NCBI GenBank assembly: GCA_050251815.1
Contig: JBFWMB010000013.1
Span: forward strand, 7,207-71,206
DNA: 64,000 nt
Reading direction: 5' to 3'
Source of the DNA: GWE2-40-63 sp050251815
Lineage (GTDB): Bacteria; Bacteroidota; Bacteroidia; Bacteroidales; SZUA-534
The notes under the pieces are model-generated. The model was not told where the DNA came from. It did not search any database and worked only from the letters and a program-made list of their open reading frames with translations. Positions 44,168 to 53,859 of the stretch are shown one piece after another; position 1 is the stretch's first letter; each line of letters starts with the position of its first letter. Position numbers and translations under genes: made by a program.

Positions 44168-47100
44168 TTAGTTGGTGTGGTTCAACCCATCGTTGGTTTT
44201 GTCCTTTTCAATAAACTGTTCGTTTTCTTTTTTAACAATAACAGACAGCTTTTCCCTGGCCTCCTCAACAATTCCATCGCTGCTTTCTTTATAATTATCA
44301 ATCACGCTCTGCAAATTGGCTTTTGCCATAAATCCATCGTCTTTTTTCAGGTAAATATCCGAAAGCAAAATAAAGGCTTTCGCCAGCCAATACTGATGCG
44401 GAGTTCCCATGGAAATAAACTCCATAATGGTATTTTCCGCTTCATCGAGTTGATTCTGCTTATAAAGTATTTCAGCAACCCGGTATTTTCCTTCGGCACC
44501 TTCCTGGTTTTTAACATCGAGAGCCAGAATGCGGAATTCGGTAATTGACGGATCCAAAAGATTTTGTGCCTTAAACGATTTCCCCATAATCAAACGGGCC
44601 TCGCGTACCTCCTCTTCCGATACTTTATCGGTCATAATAACCCGTCGTGCTGATTCAATGGCTTGGTCATAATCCTTCAGCCGGAAGGCTGTATGCATTT
44701 GACCTTTGCGGGCCACCAGCAAGTTCGATTTTACTTCGGCCTGGTTTTCCAGTTTCTTAAATAAAGCAAAAGCCAGTGAGTCGGCACCTTTTTGCTGATA
44801 CAATTGGGCTGCATTTAATAAAGAAGGCTCTGTAAAAATATTCTTGGCCCGGTCAATCACATACTGAAAATCAATCAGTGCCGAATCGTTGTTTTGTGTC
44901 CGATTGTAACTATCGCCCCGATAATAGCGGGCATTCAACACAAAACGACCGTTGGCATATTGATCCAGGTAATCGGTAAATAAATTTTTAGCAAGCTTCC
45001 ATTTTCCACTCATGTAGATTTTTTCAGCGGCCAGGTATGTTAAGGAATCCTTTTCGCTAACACTGATGTTTCCTGCTCCGCCATAAGTTTCGGCAAAAGC
45101 AACATACTCGTTTACGCGATTCAAATCGACATAGATGTTTTTTATTCCCAATAAGGCATCGTTGGCTTCGGCCGTACCCTGAAACCGGGTAACCACCTGT
45201 TTATAACTATCGAGTGCCAGTTCAGGCTTATCGGCACCATAATACAAAAGCCCCAGTTGCAGCAAACTTTTAACCACATACGAGCTGTTTGGGTAGCTTT
45301 GAACCAAAAGATTAAAATCGGCCAGTGCCTTTTGTACCGAATCCAGAGCAACATAGCTTCGTCCGCGCTCAAATAAAGCATCGGCTGCATAAGTCGATAA
45401 TGGTTTTTCAACTAACAAAGTGCTTAGTGTGCTAATTTTTGATGCATATTGCTTTATTAAGCCAAAAGAAAAACCTTTTTGGAATAAAGCATAATCCACA
45501 TCAAAGGTATCGAGTTTAACGGCCATATCGTAGTATTCAACCGCATCGATGTACTGGCGGGTAACAAAATAACTATCGGCAATGCGGATAAAGGCATCGC
45601 CCCGTTTTAGCATCTGGGTTTTGGCGGCATTGTCGGTGTATTTGCGGAACCACGAGATGGCTTGTTTGTAATTCTTTAGCTTAAAGTAGCAATAACCCAT
45701 GTTGTAATAGGTCTGGTGGTATTCGTTGAGCAGGTAAGCGCCGGGAGTCAACAGAAACTGATTGTAGCTTTCGGCTGCTTCCTGATACCTCTCAAGCCGG
45801 TAAAGGGCTTCAGCTTTCCAGTAAATGGCCAGCGAGTGCATCTTTTTATCGAAAGCCCGTTCGCCCAGCGATAATTCAAAAGCAGCCAATGCGCCTGAAA
45901 ACTGAAGGTTATTGAAAAGCTCCAAGCCACGGAAAAAAGCCACCCGCTGGTGCGCTGCCATCATCTCGGGCGATTTTACCTTAATCTTATTCAGCGAAGC
46001 CAACGCTTCTTTGTAATTTCGTGAACTCAGGTAAACCTTTACCAGGTAGCCGTAAGCTTCGTCGTGGTGAATGGAATTGGGATAGGTAGTAATGTAATCG
46101 TAAAAGGCCGTGATGGTTTCGTTAAAAGGCGAATACGAAAGTTCGTACGATAATTTGGCGTAATTAAGCAGCGATATTTCCTTTACCTCTTTGTTAAAAT
46201 CAAGTTTCGAAGCTGCTTCAAAGGCCATACGTGCCTGCTCTTTGCGATCGAGTTTCAGGTTGCAATCGGCCATGTGAAAAAAGGCATTCTGGGTCAGACC
46301 GTCTTCCACATTGGTAATGTTTGACAGTGTTGCCATAGCCTGCTCATAATTCTGAGTCATGTAATAGGCATAACCCAGCTGATACATATCGTCGCGGGTG
46401 TAGGTGTCGGCTTTCTTTTTATAAATCTCGAGGTATTCCAGGGCTTGCTGAAATTCTTTCCGGGCGTAAAAAGCCTCGCCCACCAGGCGGGCAATTTCAT
46501 CTTCGCGTTTGGTATCGGTCTGGGTCAGTAATTCGGTTCCCAGCTCAAGTACTTTATCGGTTTTGCCTTGCAGGTAATAAATCTGCACCAAATAATACGG
46601 AACCAGCGGTGCAAAAGTGGGATCGTCGTTCAGCTTAGTGAATCCGTTCAGGGCGGTCTCGTAGTTTTTATCGAGATAAGCTACATGGGCATAGAAATAC
46701 TGCGCCGGAGCCGTAAATTTGCTGTCCTTGTTTAAAAGCTCATAAAACATTTTTGCCGATGCCGTTAAATCATCGGTTTTAAAATAGCTATAGCCCCGTT
46801 TAAAATAGTATTCGTTGAGCTGGTCGCGGGTAAGGTTCTGTTTCCAGACTTTATCGAAATAAAAAAGTGCTTCATCGTATTTGCGTTTGCGGTATTTGTA
46901 AAGGCCCATCTCAAAATAAGCCACCCGCGTGCGCGGACTTTCGGGATAATTGGCAATAAAACGGGCTATCAGGTATTCGGCATCGTTATTAAACAGTTCG
47001 ATGGAACAAAGGGCCCGGTAGTATTCGGCATCGGCTTTAATATCGGTATGTTCGTTTCCGTAATAGGCAATTACCTTATCGAACAGGTCCATGGCCTGGG

Positions 47101-47248
47101 CGTAGCGTTCCTTCTCAAACAGCTCAACGCCCAGTTTATAGGTATAATCCTCGTCGGTAAACAAGAGGGTTTTTTGAGCCGAAATCGTACCCGAAAAAAC
47201 CATCAAAACAAGAATCAGTAATTTAATTCGCAGCAACTTGTAGGTCAT
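44168..47248 (-). CDS. Large periplasmic tetratricopeptide-repeat protein
   Basis: The open frame begins at 47308, but the Met at 47248 gives a proper signal peptide (YKLLRIKLLILVLMVFSGTISAQ), so this start is chosen; the product has 1026 residues. Almost the whole length is TPR-type helical repeats (YYRALCSIELFNNDAEYL; YNMGYCYFKLKNYKQAISWF; ALFKKLENQ...), with no catalytic domain. It is probably a scaffold that docks the outer-membrane barrel encoded next. In Bacteroidota TPR proteins often pair with outer-membrane proteins in this way; the specific role is unknown. Confidence 0.8.
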   Translation of the reverse strand: MTYKLLRIKLLILVLMVFSGTISAQKTLLFTDEDYTYKLGVELFEKERYAQAMDLFDKVIAYYGNEHTDIKADAEYYRALCSIELFNNDAEYLIARFIANYPESPRTRVAYFEMGLYKYRKRKYDEALFYFDKVWKQNLTRDQLNEYYFKRGYSYFKTDDLTASAKMFYELLNKDSKFTAPAQYFYAHVAYLDKNYETALNGFTKLNDDPTFAPLVPYYLVQIYYLQGKTDKVLELGTELLTQTDTKREDEIARLVGEAFYARKEFQQALEYLEIYKKKADTYTRDDMYQLGYAYYMTQNYEQAMATLSNITNVEDGLTQNAFFHMADCNLKLDRKEQARMAFEAASKLDFNKEVKEISLLNYAKLSYELSYSPFNETITAFYDYITTYPNSIHHDEAYGYLVKVYLSSRNYKEALASLNKIKVKSPEMMAAHQRVAFFRGLELFNNLQFSGALAAFELSLGERAFDKKMHSLAIYWKAEALYRLERYQEAAESYNQFLLTPGAYLLNEYHQTYYNMGYCYFKLKNYKQAISWFRKYTDNAAKTQMLKRGDAFIRIADSYFVTRQYIDAVEYYDMAVKLDTFDVDYALFQKGFSFGLIKQYASKISTLSTLLVEKPLSTYAADALFERGRSYVALDSVQKALADFNLLVQSYPNSSYVVKSLLQLGLLYYGADKPELALDSYKQVVTRFQGTAEANDALLGIKNIYVDLNRVNEYVAFAETYGGAGNISVSEKDSLTYLAAEKIYMSGKWKLAKNLFTDYLDQYANGRFVLNARYYRGDSYNRTQNNDSALIDFQYVIDRAKNIFTEPSLLNAAQLYQQKGADSLAFALFKKLENQAEVKSNLLVARKGQMHTAFRLKDYDQAIESARRVIMTDKVSEEEVREARLIMGKSFKAQNLLDPSITEFRILALDVKNQEGAEGKYRVAEILYKQNQLDEAENTIMEFISMGTPHQYWLAKAFILLSDIYLKKDDGFMAKANLQSVIDNYKESSDGIVEEAREKLSVIVKKENEQFIEKDKTNDGLNHTN

Positions 47249-47454
47249 TCTGTTTATTTTTAATAATTGGGTAAAGGTAACAAAGAAAACGCCAGGACTT
47301 ACGCCCATTAAGTGCTTGTTTTCAACAAAGCATTGTTTATTACTTTGGCTAGCCCCATACAGTTTTAGAAACGATAAATTGAGGGTTTATTGTATGCGGT
47401 TAGACTTTTAGATTTTAGAAATTAGACCTGAGACCGCAAGTAGCCAGCAGTCTT

Positions 47455-47506
47455 CAGTTGGCAGTTCACAGCCAAAGCAATGAACAATTGACAATGAGCA
47501 ATGAAC
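47455..47506 (+). repeat. 52-bp direct repeat, copy 1
   Basis: The segment beginning CAGTTGGCAGTTCACAGCC is identical over 52 bp to 47736-47787. It contains the unit CAATGAACAATTGACAATGAG, so it grades into the heptamer tract that follows it. Confidence 0.85.
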
Positions 47507-47582
47507 TATGAGTAATGAACAATGAACAATGAGTAATGAGTAATGAGTAATGTGTAATGAGTAATGAGTAATTAATAATGAA
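47498..47582. repeat. Heptanucleotide tandem repeat tract
   Basis: About eleven units of a 7-bp repeat (GTAATGA, with ACAATGA and GTAATGT variants) run in a nearly uninterrupted row. A second, less regular heptamer tract of CAATGAA/CAATTAA type runs from about 47780 to 47860, directly ahead of the ftsE promoter. Copy number is likely to vary between strains. Confidence 0.75.
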
Positions 47583-47640
47583 AAGTGAAGAGTGAAAAAT
47601 GAAGCGTTGGCAGTTCCGCGCTCCGTATTCCTTTTTATCC

Positions 47641-47690
47641 AGTGATGTTGTGATTCTGTAATTCTGTGATCCTGTAATTCAGAAACGAGA
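47641..47690 (-). repeat. AGAATCAC-type repeat, minus orientation
   Basis: Read on the minus strand this is a series of ACAGAATTACAG, GGATCACAG and AGAATCACAAC units. The same family is found in two his-operon spacers (60611-60690 and 63655-63720) in the other orientation. Confidence 0.65.
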
Positions 47691-47735
47691 AACCTGCAAG
47701 CAGTAACCAGTCTTCAGCCTACAGGCAGCAGTTCG

Positions 47736-47787
47736 CAGTTGGCAGTTCACAGCCAAAGCAATGAACAATTGACAATGAGCAATGAAC
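47736..47787 (+). repeat. 52-bp direct repeat, copy 2
   Basis: Identical to 47455-47506. Copy 2 is followed by the CAATGAA/CAATTAA heptamers that end shortly before the ftsE promoter. Confidence 0.85.
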
Positions 47788-47868
47788 AATGGGCAATGAA
47801 CAATGAGCAATGAACAATTAACAATTAACAATTAACAATAAAGCAATAGAACAATAGAACAATATTTT

Positions 47869-47876
47869 TACATTTG
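47869..47876 (+). promoter_or_regulatory. -7 box of ftsE
   Basis: TACATTTG matches TAnnTTTG, 28 bp before the ftsE ATG. The repeat tract occupies the place of the -33 element and upstream region. Confidence 0.5.
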
Positions 47877-47904
47877 TAGCATTAAGCAATGCACCGATAC
47901 GATT

Positions 47905-48648
47905 ATGACCAAAGCAAACACGATTATTCAATTAAAGAATGCCACCATTGCGCATCCCGACAATGTGGTGCTGACCAATATAGATTTTGAAGTAAGCCGG
48001 GGCGAATTTGTTTACCTGATTGGCCGCACGGGAAGCGGAAAAAGCTCCTTATTAAAAACATTTTATGCCGAATTGCCTTTGCTCAGGGGTGAAGGAATGG
48101 TTGCCGGATATGATTTGAAGAAACTAAAGACCCGACAGGTTCCCTACCTGCGTCGTAATTTGGGCATTGTTTTTCAGGATTTTCAATTGCTCACCGATCG
48201 CTCGGTTTATGAAAACCTGCTGTTTGTGCTCAAAGCCACCGGATGGAAAAAGAAAGCCGACATGCACAAGCGGATAACCGAAGTTCTTGAAAAGGTGGGG
48301 CTGGGTTATAAAGAATATAAGATGCCACACGAACTATCGGGTGGTGAGCAGCAACGGGTGGTCATTGCCCGTGCCCTGCTTAATAATCCCGATTTAATTC
48401 TGGCCGATGAACCGACCGGAAACCTCGATCCGGAATCATCGGAAGGATTGCTCCGTCTGCTGCTTGAGATAAGCAACAACGGACAGGCCGTGGTGTTTGC
48501 CACCCACGACTATAACCTGTTGAATAAATTCCCCGCACGGATAGTTGAATGTAAAGACAGCAAATTAATTGAATACAACAATCAACTTGCCGCGCAGCCG
48601 GATGAGGATATACCGCAAACCCCTGATGAGGAAATAGAACTGCTGTAA
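47905..48648 (+). CDS. ftsE: FtsE-like ABC transporter ATPase
   Basis: This 247-residue ABC ATPase has Walker A GRTGSGKSS (about residues 39-47), the signature LSGGEQQRVVIARALL, Walker B LILADEPTGNLD and the His switch FATHDYNLL. The sequence VYENLLFVLKATGW is typical of FtsE, which works with the membrane protein FtsX to control peptidoglycan hydrolysis during division. No ftsX lies beside it in this window, so the partner must be encoded elsewhere. The C-terminal extension (LAAQPDEDIPQTPDEEIELL) is acidic and not part of the ABC fold. Confidence 0.85.
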   Translation: MTKANTIIQLKNATIAHPDNVVLTNIDFEVSRGEFVYLIGRTGSGKSSLLKTFYAELPLLRGEGMVAGYDLKKLKTRQVPYLRRNLGIVFQDFQLLTDRSVYENLLFVLKATGWKKKADMHKRITEVLEKVGLGYKEYKMPHELSGGEQQRVVIARALLNNPDLILADEPTGNLDPESSEGLLRLLLEISNNGQAVVFATHDYNLLNKFPARIVECKDSKLIEYNNQLAAQPDEDIPQTPDEEIELL

Positions 48649-48737
48649 CCGGCGTTATTGACTTGTTAAGCCCTACAGGCATTTTTTTCGTTTAAAAACA
48701 AATGCTTATATTCACAAAATCATAAAAACCTACAAGC

Positions 48738-49259
48738 ATGAAAGTAAAAACGATACTCCTGGTCCTCAGTGTTCTTCTTTCGGGAAGCCTGCTGGCACAG
48801 AATTTAAAGGTGGGCGACAAAGCTCCGGAAATCGTGTTAAATTCGTTAAATGGCGAGGAATTTAAGCTATCGGGCTTAAATGGCCAAATGGTGTTGATTG
48901 ATTTTTGGGCATCGTGGTGTGTACCCTGTCGCAGAGAAAACCCGAATTTAATAGCAGCATATAATAAGTATAAAGATGCCGAGTTTAAAAATGGCAAAGG
49001 CTTTACCATCCTAAGCGTGTCGTTGGATATGAAAGCCGACAAATGGGCTGCTGCCATTAAAGAAGATAATATGCTATGGCCCCATCACATCAGCGATTTA
49101 AAAGGATGGCTCAGTCCGGTTTCAAAAGAATACCAGGTGAAGAGCATTCCGGCCAGTTTTTTAATCGATGGCGAGGGAACTATTGTTGCCATGAACCTTA
49201 GGGGTGATGCTTTGGAAAAAGAATTGCGCAAACAGAAAAAGGGATTGTTTGGCTTCTGA
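48738..49259 (+). CDS. Periplasmic TlpA/ResA-like thioredoxin
   Basis: The 173-residue protein has a signal peptide (residues 1-20, cleavage after SLLA) and a thioredoxin fold with the active site WCVPC (Cys61 and Cys64). A cis-Pro loop is present (VKSIPASFLIDGEG). It belongs to the TlpA/ResA/AhpC-TSA-like group that reduces disulfides in the periplasm or during cytochrome maturation; its partner is not evident. It is followed by a strong hairpin terminator. Confidence 0.88.
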   Translation: MKVKTILLVLSVLLSGSLLAQNLKVGDKAPEIVLNSLNGEEFKLSGLNGQMVLIDFWASWCVPCRRENPNLIAAYNKYKDAEFKNGKGFTILSVSLDMKADKWAAAIKEDNMLWPHHISDLKGWLSPVSKEYQVKSIPASFLIDGEGTIVAMNLRGDALEKELRKQKKGLFGF

Positions 49260-49292
49260 AGGATATTTTAGGATGAAAAGTCTATAAACAAA

Positions 49293-49330
49293 AAAGAGGC
49301 GATCCCAAAAGTGACCGCCTCTTTTTTTTA
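49293..49330. terminator. Terminator after the TlpA-like gene
   Basis: AAAGAGGCG (49293-49301) pairs with CGCCTCTTT (49316-49324), followed by more T. It lies between convergent genes and may serve both. Confidence 0.75.
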
Positions 49331-49341
49331 TTTCATTCTTA

Positions 49342-49725
49342 TTAATTCCGGCACAAAACAGCTTCGGCATGAAGCTTATCGAGAATTGACTTTGCCTGTT
49401 CTGATATAGTCCTATTTACAGCAGCAAAATCGATTGATTTCTTTGTTGAACAACCTTCCATGGCCAAAATTGCATTGACCAAATCTTCCGGTATTTGTGT
49501 GCAGTCGCCATTGGGACATTCGTACTCAACGCCATTTAATACCCAGTGGTCGTCAACACCGTCGATGGTGCAAATCTCAGGCATTACCGGAACAGTACAA
49601 CCGTAATCGGGACCCACATCGCCCAATTCACTGGAGCATAAATCCTCGTCGGTAGTTTCGCAGGCTGTAAAAGCAAAGCCTACTACCATTAACATTGTAA
49701 AAAAACGTTTGGTTCCTTTTTTCAT
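49342..49725 (-). CDS. Cysteine-rich lipoprotein of unknown function
   Basis: The 127-residue protein has a lipoprotein-type signal peptide (MKKGTKRFFTMLMVVGFAFTAC). After the lipobox Cys there are seven further Cys residues, in CSSELG, YGCTVP, EICTIDG, YECPNGDC, EGCSTKK and AVLCRN. This is an unusual density for a protein of this size. It is expected to sit in the periplasm with disulfide bonds. I recognise no family. The gene lies between two thiol-redox genes (TlpA-like, 48738-49259, and DsbA-like, 49800-50444). A minus-strand -7 box (CAAAATTA on the plus strand, 49766-49773) lies 40 bp upstream. Confidence 0.65.
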   Translation of the reverse strand: MKKGTKRFFTMLMVVGFAFTACETTDEDLCSSELGDVGPDYGCTVPVMPEICTIDGVDDHWVLNGVEYECPNGDCTQIPEDLVNAILAMEGCSTKKSIDFAAVNRTISEQAKSILDKLHAEAVLCRN

Positions 49726-49799
49726 AATTGTTTATGTTTAATTAATTAATGCAACATGCGATATACAAAATTAGCAAAAAAAAATTTGCGCTTGTTTTG

Positions 49800-50444
49800 T
49801 TAATTATCCCTGGCCGGAATATTTCCATATTCGGCAGAAATAATGTGCTTAAATTGTTCAAAACTAAGATAACCCACATACATTCTATTATTAATCACAA
49901 AGGTTGGGGTGCCCTTAAACCGGTTGGCAATAAAGATTTTTCTTATATCGTCGAGGTACTGCTCTACCGACCCACTGTAAAAGCATTCGGCAAACAGGGA
50001 ATTTCGCTGAACATACTCCTCAATCAACTCGTCGAATGATTGGGAAAAAACCACCTCAGATTCAACAAGCAATAAATCGTGCATGGGTTGGTATTGTCCA
50101 TGCTTATTCAGGCATATCGCCGATTTATAGGCATTAACTATCCGGGCCTGGGTAGAAAAAAATACCGGTTTCAATACCAGTTGTATTTTTCGGGTATCAA
50201 TAAACTCCTGTTTAATGTCGGGATAAGCTTCAATAAAAAATTTGCGGCAATGGGAACAAAAATAATCGAAAAACAGATACACCTGAATTGGTGCTTCTTC
50301 GGCACCAAAGACTATATCAAAAGCTTCTTTGGTTACCGTTTTCACTACCTCAGGGGCTTTTGGTTTTATGTGCCAATAAATGACTCCGGCTATCACCAAA
50401 ACAACTGCTATTGCTGCTATCAAAACTATTTGTCTTTTATTCAT
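49800..50444 (-). CDS. Membrane-anchored DsbA-like oxidoreductase
   Basis: The 214-residue protein has a short N-terminal membrane anchor (IVLIAAIAVVLVIAGVIYW, residues 6-24) and a DsbA-type thioredoxin fold with the active site FCSHCRKF (Cys63 and Cys66) and the cis-Pro loop GTPTFVINN. The insertion between them is helical, as in DsbA/DsbG. It would form or isomerise disulfides in the periplasm. The Cys-rich lipoprotein next to it on the same strand (75 bp downstream) is a plausible substrate, though this is only inferred from position. It begins 35 bp after the AsmA-like gene ends. Confidence 0.85.
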   Translation of the reverse strand: MNKRQIVLIAAIAVVLVIAGVIYWHIKPKAPEVVKTVTKEAFDIVFGAEEAPIQVYLFFDYFCSHCRKFFIEAYPDIKQEFIDTRKIQLVLKPVFFSTQARIVNAYKSAICLNKHGQYQPMHDLLLVESEVVFSQSFDELIEEYVQRNSLFAECFYSGSVEQYLDDIRKIFIANRFKGTPTFVINNRMYVGYLSFEQFKHIISAEYGNIPARDN

Positions 50445-50479
50445 GCCTCAAAATATCAAAACCAATGCATTAAAATAGA

Positions 50480-53400
50480 CTAATTATTACCCGTTTGGGT
50501 TTTTTCCTCTTTTTGTACGCGGTTTAAATCGGTGCTAAAGTTTACCAGCCTCGGATCGAATAATAAGTTTAAGAATGAATTTTGACGGGTAATTGTTTTT
50601 TTCATCTTTTCCTTTAGCTTATCGTTATCGAAACCATTCTTTTTTTCATCACCCACCTTCATCGAAACCAGGTTTATTCCGCTTCGCTCCACGGTTCCAC
50701 CATCCTTTTTATTTTGTTTGGCCTGTTCTTCCATTAGTTTCTTCGATTTACCAGTCAGCACATCGCCCAAATGCAGGGTTATATGGTATTCATAATCCTC
50801 GCCCATACTCTGCATAGCCGATGCCGATAAATCGAGCGCATTGCTTACCACATCGGTTTGCGGAATGTAAATCTTGTCGTTCAACATAAACAAACTGGTT
50901 TTAAGCGTATTGAAATCCATTTGCGCCAGCTCACGCAGCCCGCCAAAGGCTTTCATACTTTCCGATAACTCAACCAAAGGTGGGTAATCGTAAACTTTTC
51001 CATTTTCGAGTGTAAAATGCCCTTTGGCTCTTATGCGGTTAGTGGGAAAGGTATCGCCCACCATAAAGGCCCGGGCATGAAACTCGCTGGTTAAAATACC
51101 GCTCAGGTTATCGCTGGTAATGAGCGTGTCGCCGGTATAAGCCACAAAATTATCGTTCACAACCAACAGTTTATTTACATCGAGTTTTTCAATCACATTT
51201 TTTATATCGGCTTTTGGTTCCGCCCAATTCCGGGCATCAAGCATTACCGATGTATTAATTAATCCTCCGCAGGTAATAAATTTAAACTGATCGATCACAT
51301 AAAGGCTGTCGGAAATGCGGAAAAGCGCTGAGATATTTTCCAGAATGTTCTTTTCATAAATCACCTTATCGACCGACAGACTGCCACGGATTAACATATG
51401 GGGTAATCCCATAGCCTGAAAATCGGGTATCAGACCGGTTGAAGAATCGGCAGGTTCAACTTCCTGTGCGGCCAATAATTTTAATGAATCGGCAGTAGCC
51501 AGCGAATCGCGCAGTTGTGCTAAAGCGGCTGCACTTACATTCATTTTACCCGAAATGGTTTTTGGTTCCGGCTCAGGTTCGGGCACTGCTTCTTCTCCCA
51601 TAAAAGGCAACAAAGCCGCATAATCAATGGTACCCAGATGCAGTTTGGTTTGTACAATCAGCTCTACATCGCGGCGTTCCTGAATAAAGGCTTTGTAAAG
51701 GTTCCAAACCTGGGTGGAATCGACCAGAAAATCGATACCTACAGCTGAACCGCCTAATTTATTTACCCTTAAGGTATCGTCGCTGAGCGTAACCTGACCC
51801 GAAAAATTATTAACCCGGGTAAGCTCATCGGGCAGTTCCACATTGATGTTACTAAAGCCCAGAGCAAAACTGCTGTTTTCAAAAGCCAAAGCCGGAGCCT
51901 GGGTTTCGATGGAATCGAGATTAAGAGTTCCGGCACTTTTCATATTAAAGGTTACTCCACCCGACAAATGATTTAATAAAGTATCGGGCATCATGGTAAA
52001 TACTTCGGCCAGGTTCAGCATGATTTTGCCATTAAATCGATAGCTTGGATGATCCAGGTTTTTCAGGTAGGCTGCAACCGAAACAGAACTGCTGTCGGTT
52101 TCCAGATGGAAGCGCTTTACATCAACAGCCAGTTTATCGAGACGATTCACACTGCCTTTAAAATACGTATCAAGTCCGGTATTCTTAAGATTCACCTTGT
52201 ATTCAGGCACACTCACATGCAGGTTTTTAACCTGAAAACGACCCGGAGTATAAATCATCTGTCCGCCAAAGTTTTTTACCGAAAGACTCGAATCCATTAC
52301 CACATTAAAGTTTTGGAACTGTACCGATGCGGATGAATTCATCAAGGCATAATCGGTAAAAGCATCGGTAATGGAATCGGGCAACTGGCCGCGGGTTTTT
52401 AAGTCGGCCAGTACTACCCCATTGATTGATTTCAACAGGGAATCGGGAATAAATGAGGCAAAATCGGCCACATTTATTTTCAGTTTTGTGGACACTTCGT
52501 AAGCCGGATGATCAATATCGACCAAGGTAAACGCCAAATCAACGCTGCTTGACCCAGTTTCCACATGAATGTTTTTAAACTGAACGCTGGTGGTTTTATT
52601 GGTAGCCAGCAAACCATTGGTCAGGCTACCGGCAAACGACAGGTTTTTAAGTTCGGGGTATTCGGTGGTGCGCACAGCCCCATCATTCATATACAAATTA
52701 ACCGAAACCTGGGGAAGCAGGGAATCGATGTAGTTTCCTTTGGCTGTTCCATCAAAACTGATGACTCCCGCAACTTTTTTCACACCAAACTCCTCGAGCA
52801 TTTCAGCCGGGGCATATTTTATCAGCTCAGCCAAATCAATTTTTTTTGCATTAAAGGCCAAATCGGTGGTAATGGTGTCGCGTACCAACGCTGTCCCATT
52901 CAGCTCAAATTCAAGGCCATCGGTAACAAACTGCAATTGGCTGATGGTAGCCAAATCGTTCCGGTAATCCACGTCGAAACGTAGTTCAGCTTCTTTCATT
53001 AAATGCAGGTTGGTTCCATCGAAAGCGCTGTTATTTAAAACAATGTTTCCTTCGACAGTTGCACTGTAAGCATCACCCAGGGCCCGGGCACTCATTTTAA
53101 GTCGTGGAATACCTACCTGTGCTTTGGCTTTTAACGAGGCATCGTCGTAATTCAGTACAATATTCTTTAAGGTCAATTCTTTCAGGGTAATATTTAAGGG
53201 AGTCGAAGGTGTGGTATCGGTTTCCGGTTCTTCGGCCACTGCCGTGGTATCCATCAAAAAATCGAAATTGGTTGCCCCCATCGAATCCACAGTATATTTC
53301 GCATAGGTATTGAGTAATTCTACTTTTATTATATCAATTTCTCCTTTTATCAGCGGGCGGGTTTTAACCGACACATACAATTTTCCAATACAAGCAAGCG

Positions 53401-53674
53401 TATCAATGGTAGTTTGCGATGAATCGTCAGGGTTTGGATACTGGTATGCACCCAGGCACACATCGTTTAATTCAATGGTGGCAAAAGGAAACTTGCGCAG
53501 CAGATTAAACGAAACATCGTTGATGGTAATTGGTGCATTGACCACCTGGCCTGCTTTCTCAACCGCTAATTTGGCTATCTTTTTTTCAGAAAGTTTGGCT
53601 ACAACTATTAATAAAACAATTAAGGCAAAAAGGATGACAAAGAAGTACATCACTATCTTGAGCAGCTTTTTCAT
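50480..53674 (-). CDS. AsmA-family envelope protein
   Basis: The 1064-residue protein has one N-terminal membrane helix (IVMYFFVILFALIVLLIVVA, residues 7-26) and then a very long beta-rich periplasmic region. The start (ITINDVSFNLLRKFPFATIELNDVCLG) matches the AsmA/TamB-like entry sequence, and repeated segments such as DLAFTLVDIDHPAYEVSTKL and SVAAYLKNLDHPSYRFNGKI read like an elongated repeating beta groove. Members of this group are thought to help move phospholipids between the membranes. The C-terminal section after residue 960 is charged. Confidence 0.85.
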   Translation of the reverse strand: MKKLLKIVMYFFVILFALIVLLIVVAKLSEKKIAKLAVEKAGQVVNAPITINDVSFNLLRKFPFATIELNDVCLGAYQYPNPDDSSQTTIDTLACIGKLYVSVKTRPLIKGEIDIIKVELLNTYAKYTVDSMGATNFDFLMDTTAVAEEPETDTTPSTPLNITLKELTLKNIVLNYDDASLKAKAQVGIPRLKMSARALGDAYSATVEGNIVLNNSAFDGTNLHLMKEAELRFDVDYRNDLATISQLQFVTDGLEFELNGTALVRDTITTDLAFNAKKIDLAELIKYAPAEMLEEFGVKKVAGVISFDGTAKGNYIDSLLPQVSVNLYMNDGAVRTTEYPELKNLSFAGSLTNGLLATNKTTSVQFKNIHVETGSSSVDLAFTLVDIDHPAYEVSTKLKINVADFASFIPDSLLKSINGVVLADLKTRGQLPDSITDAFTDYALMNSSASVQFQNFNVVMDSSLSVKNFGGQMIYTPGRFQVKNLHVSVPEYKVNLKNTGLDTYFKGSVNRLDKLAVDVKRFHLETDSSSVSVAAYLKNLDHPSYRFNGKIMLNLAEVFTMMPDTLLNHLSGGVTFNMKSAGTLNLDSIETQAPALAFENSSFALGFSNINVELPDELTRVNNFSGQVTLSDDTLRVNKLGGSAVGIDFLVDSTQVWNLYKAFIQERRDVELIVQTKLHLGTIDYAALLPFMGEEAVPEPEPEPKTISGKMNVSAAALAQLRDSLATADSLKLLAAQEVEPADSSTGLIPDFQAMGLPHMLIRGSLSVDKVIYEKNILENISALFRISDSLYVIDQFKFITCGGLINTSVMLDARNWAEPKADIKNVIEKLDVNKLLVVNDNFVAYTGDTLITSDNLSGILTSEFHARAFMVGDTFPTNRIRAKGHFTLENGKVYDYPPLVELSESMKAFGGLRELAQMDFNTLKTSLFMLNDKIYIPQTDVVSNALDLSASAMQSMGEDYEYHITLHLGDVLTGKSKKLMEEQAKQNKKDGGTVERSGINLVSMKVGDEKKNGFDNDKLKEKMKKTITRQNSFLNLLFDPRLVNFSTDLNRVQKEEKTQTGNN

Positions 53675-53859
53675 TGCTATAATTTTATACTATTAAAACT
53701 TGATATACACTAATTTAGAGTTAATTCTTTGCTGATAAACCAACACCTTAGGTGTTACTGTTTTGAATGTATGAAAGATAAACAATTTAAACGTACCGAC
53801 AAAATGCTTTGATCATTGCATCCTTACAAATACTAATTTATTTAAGTGAATGGATAAAC

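Noticed and set aside
47455..47860. Repeats before ftsE as a CRISPR array
   Set aside because: The units are 7 bp or a single 52-bp pair, there are no regular unique spacers of 30-40 bp and no cas genes nearby.
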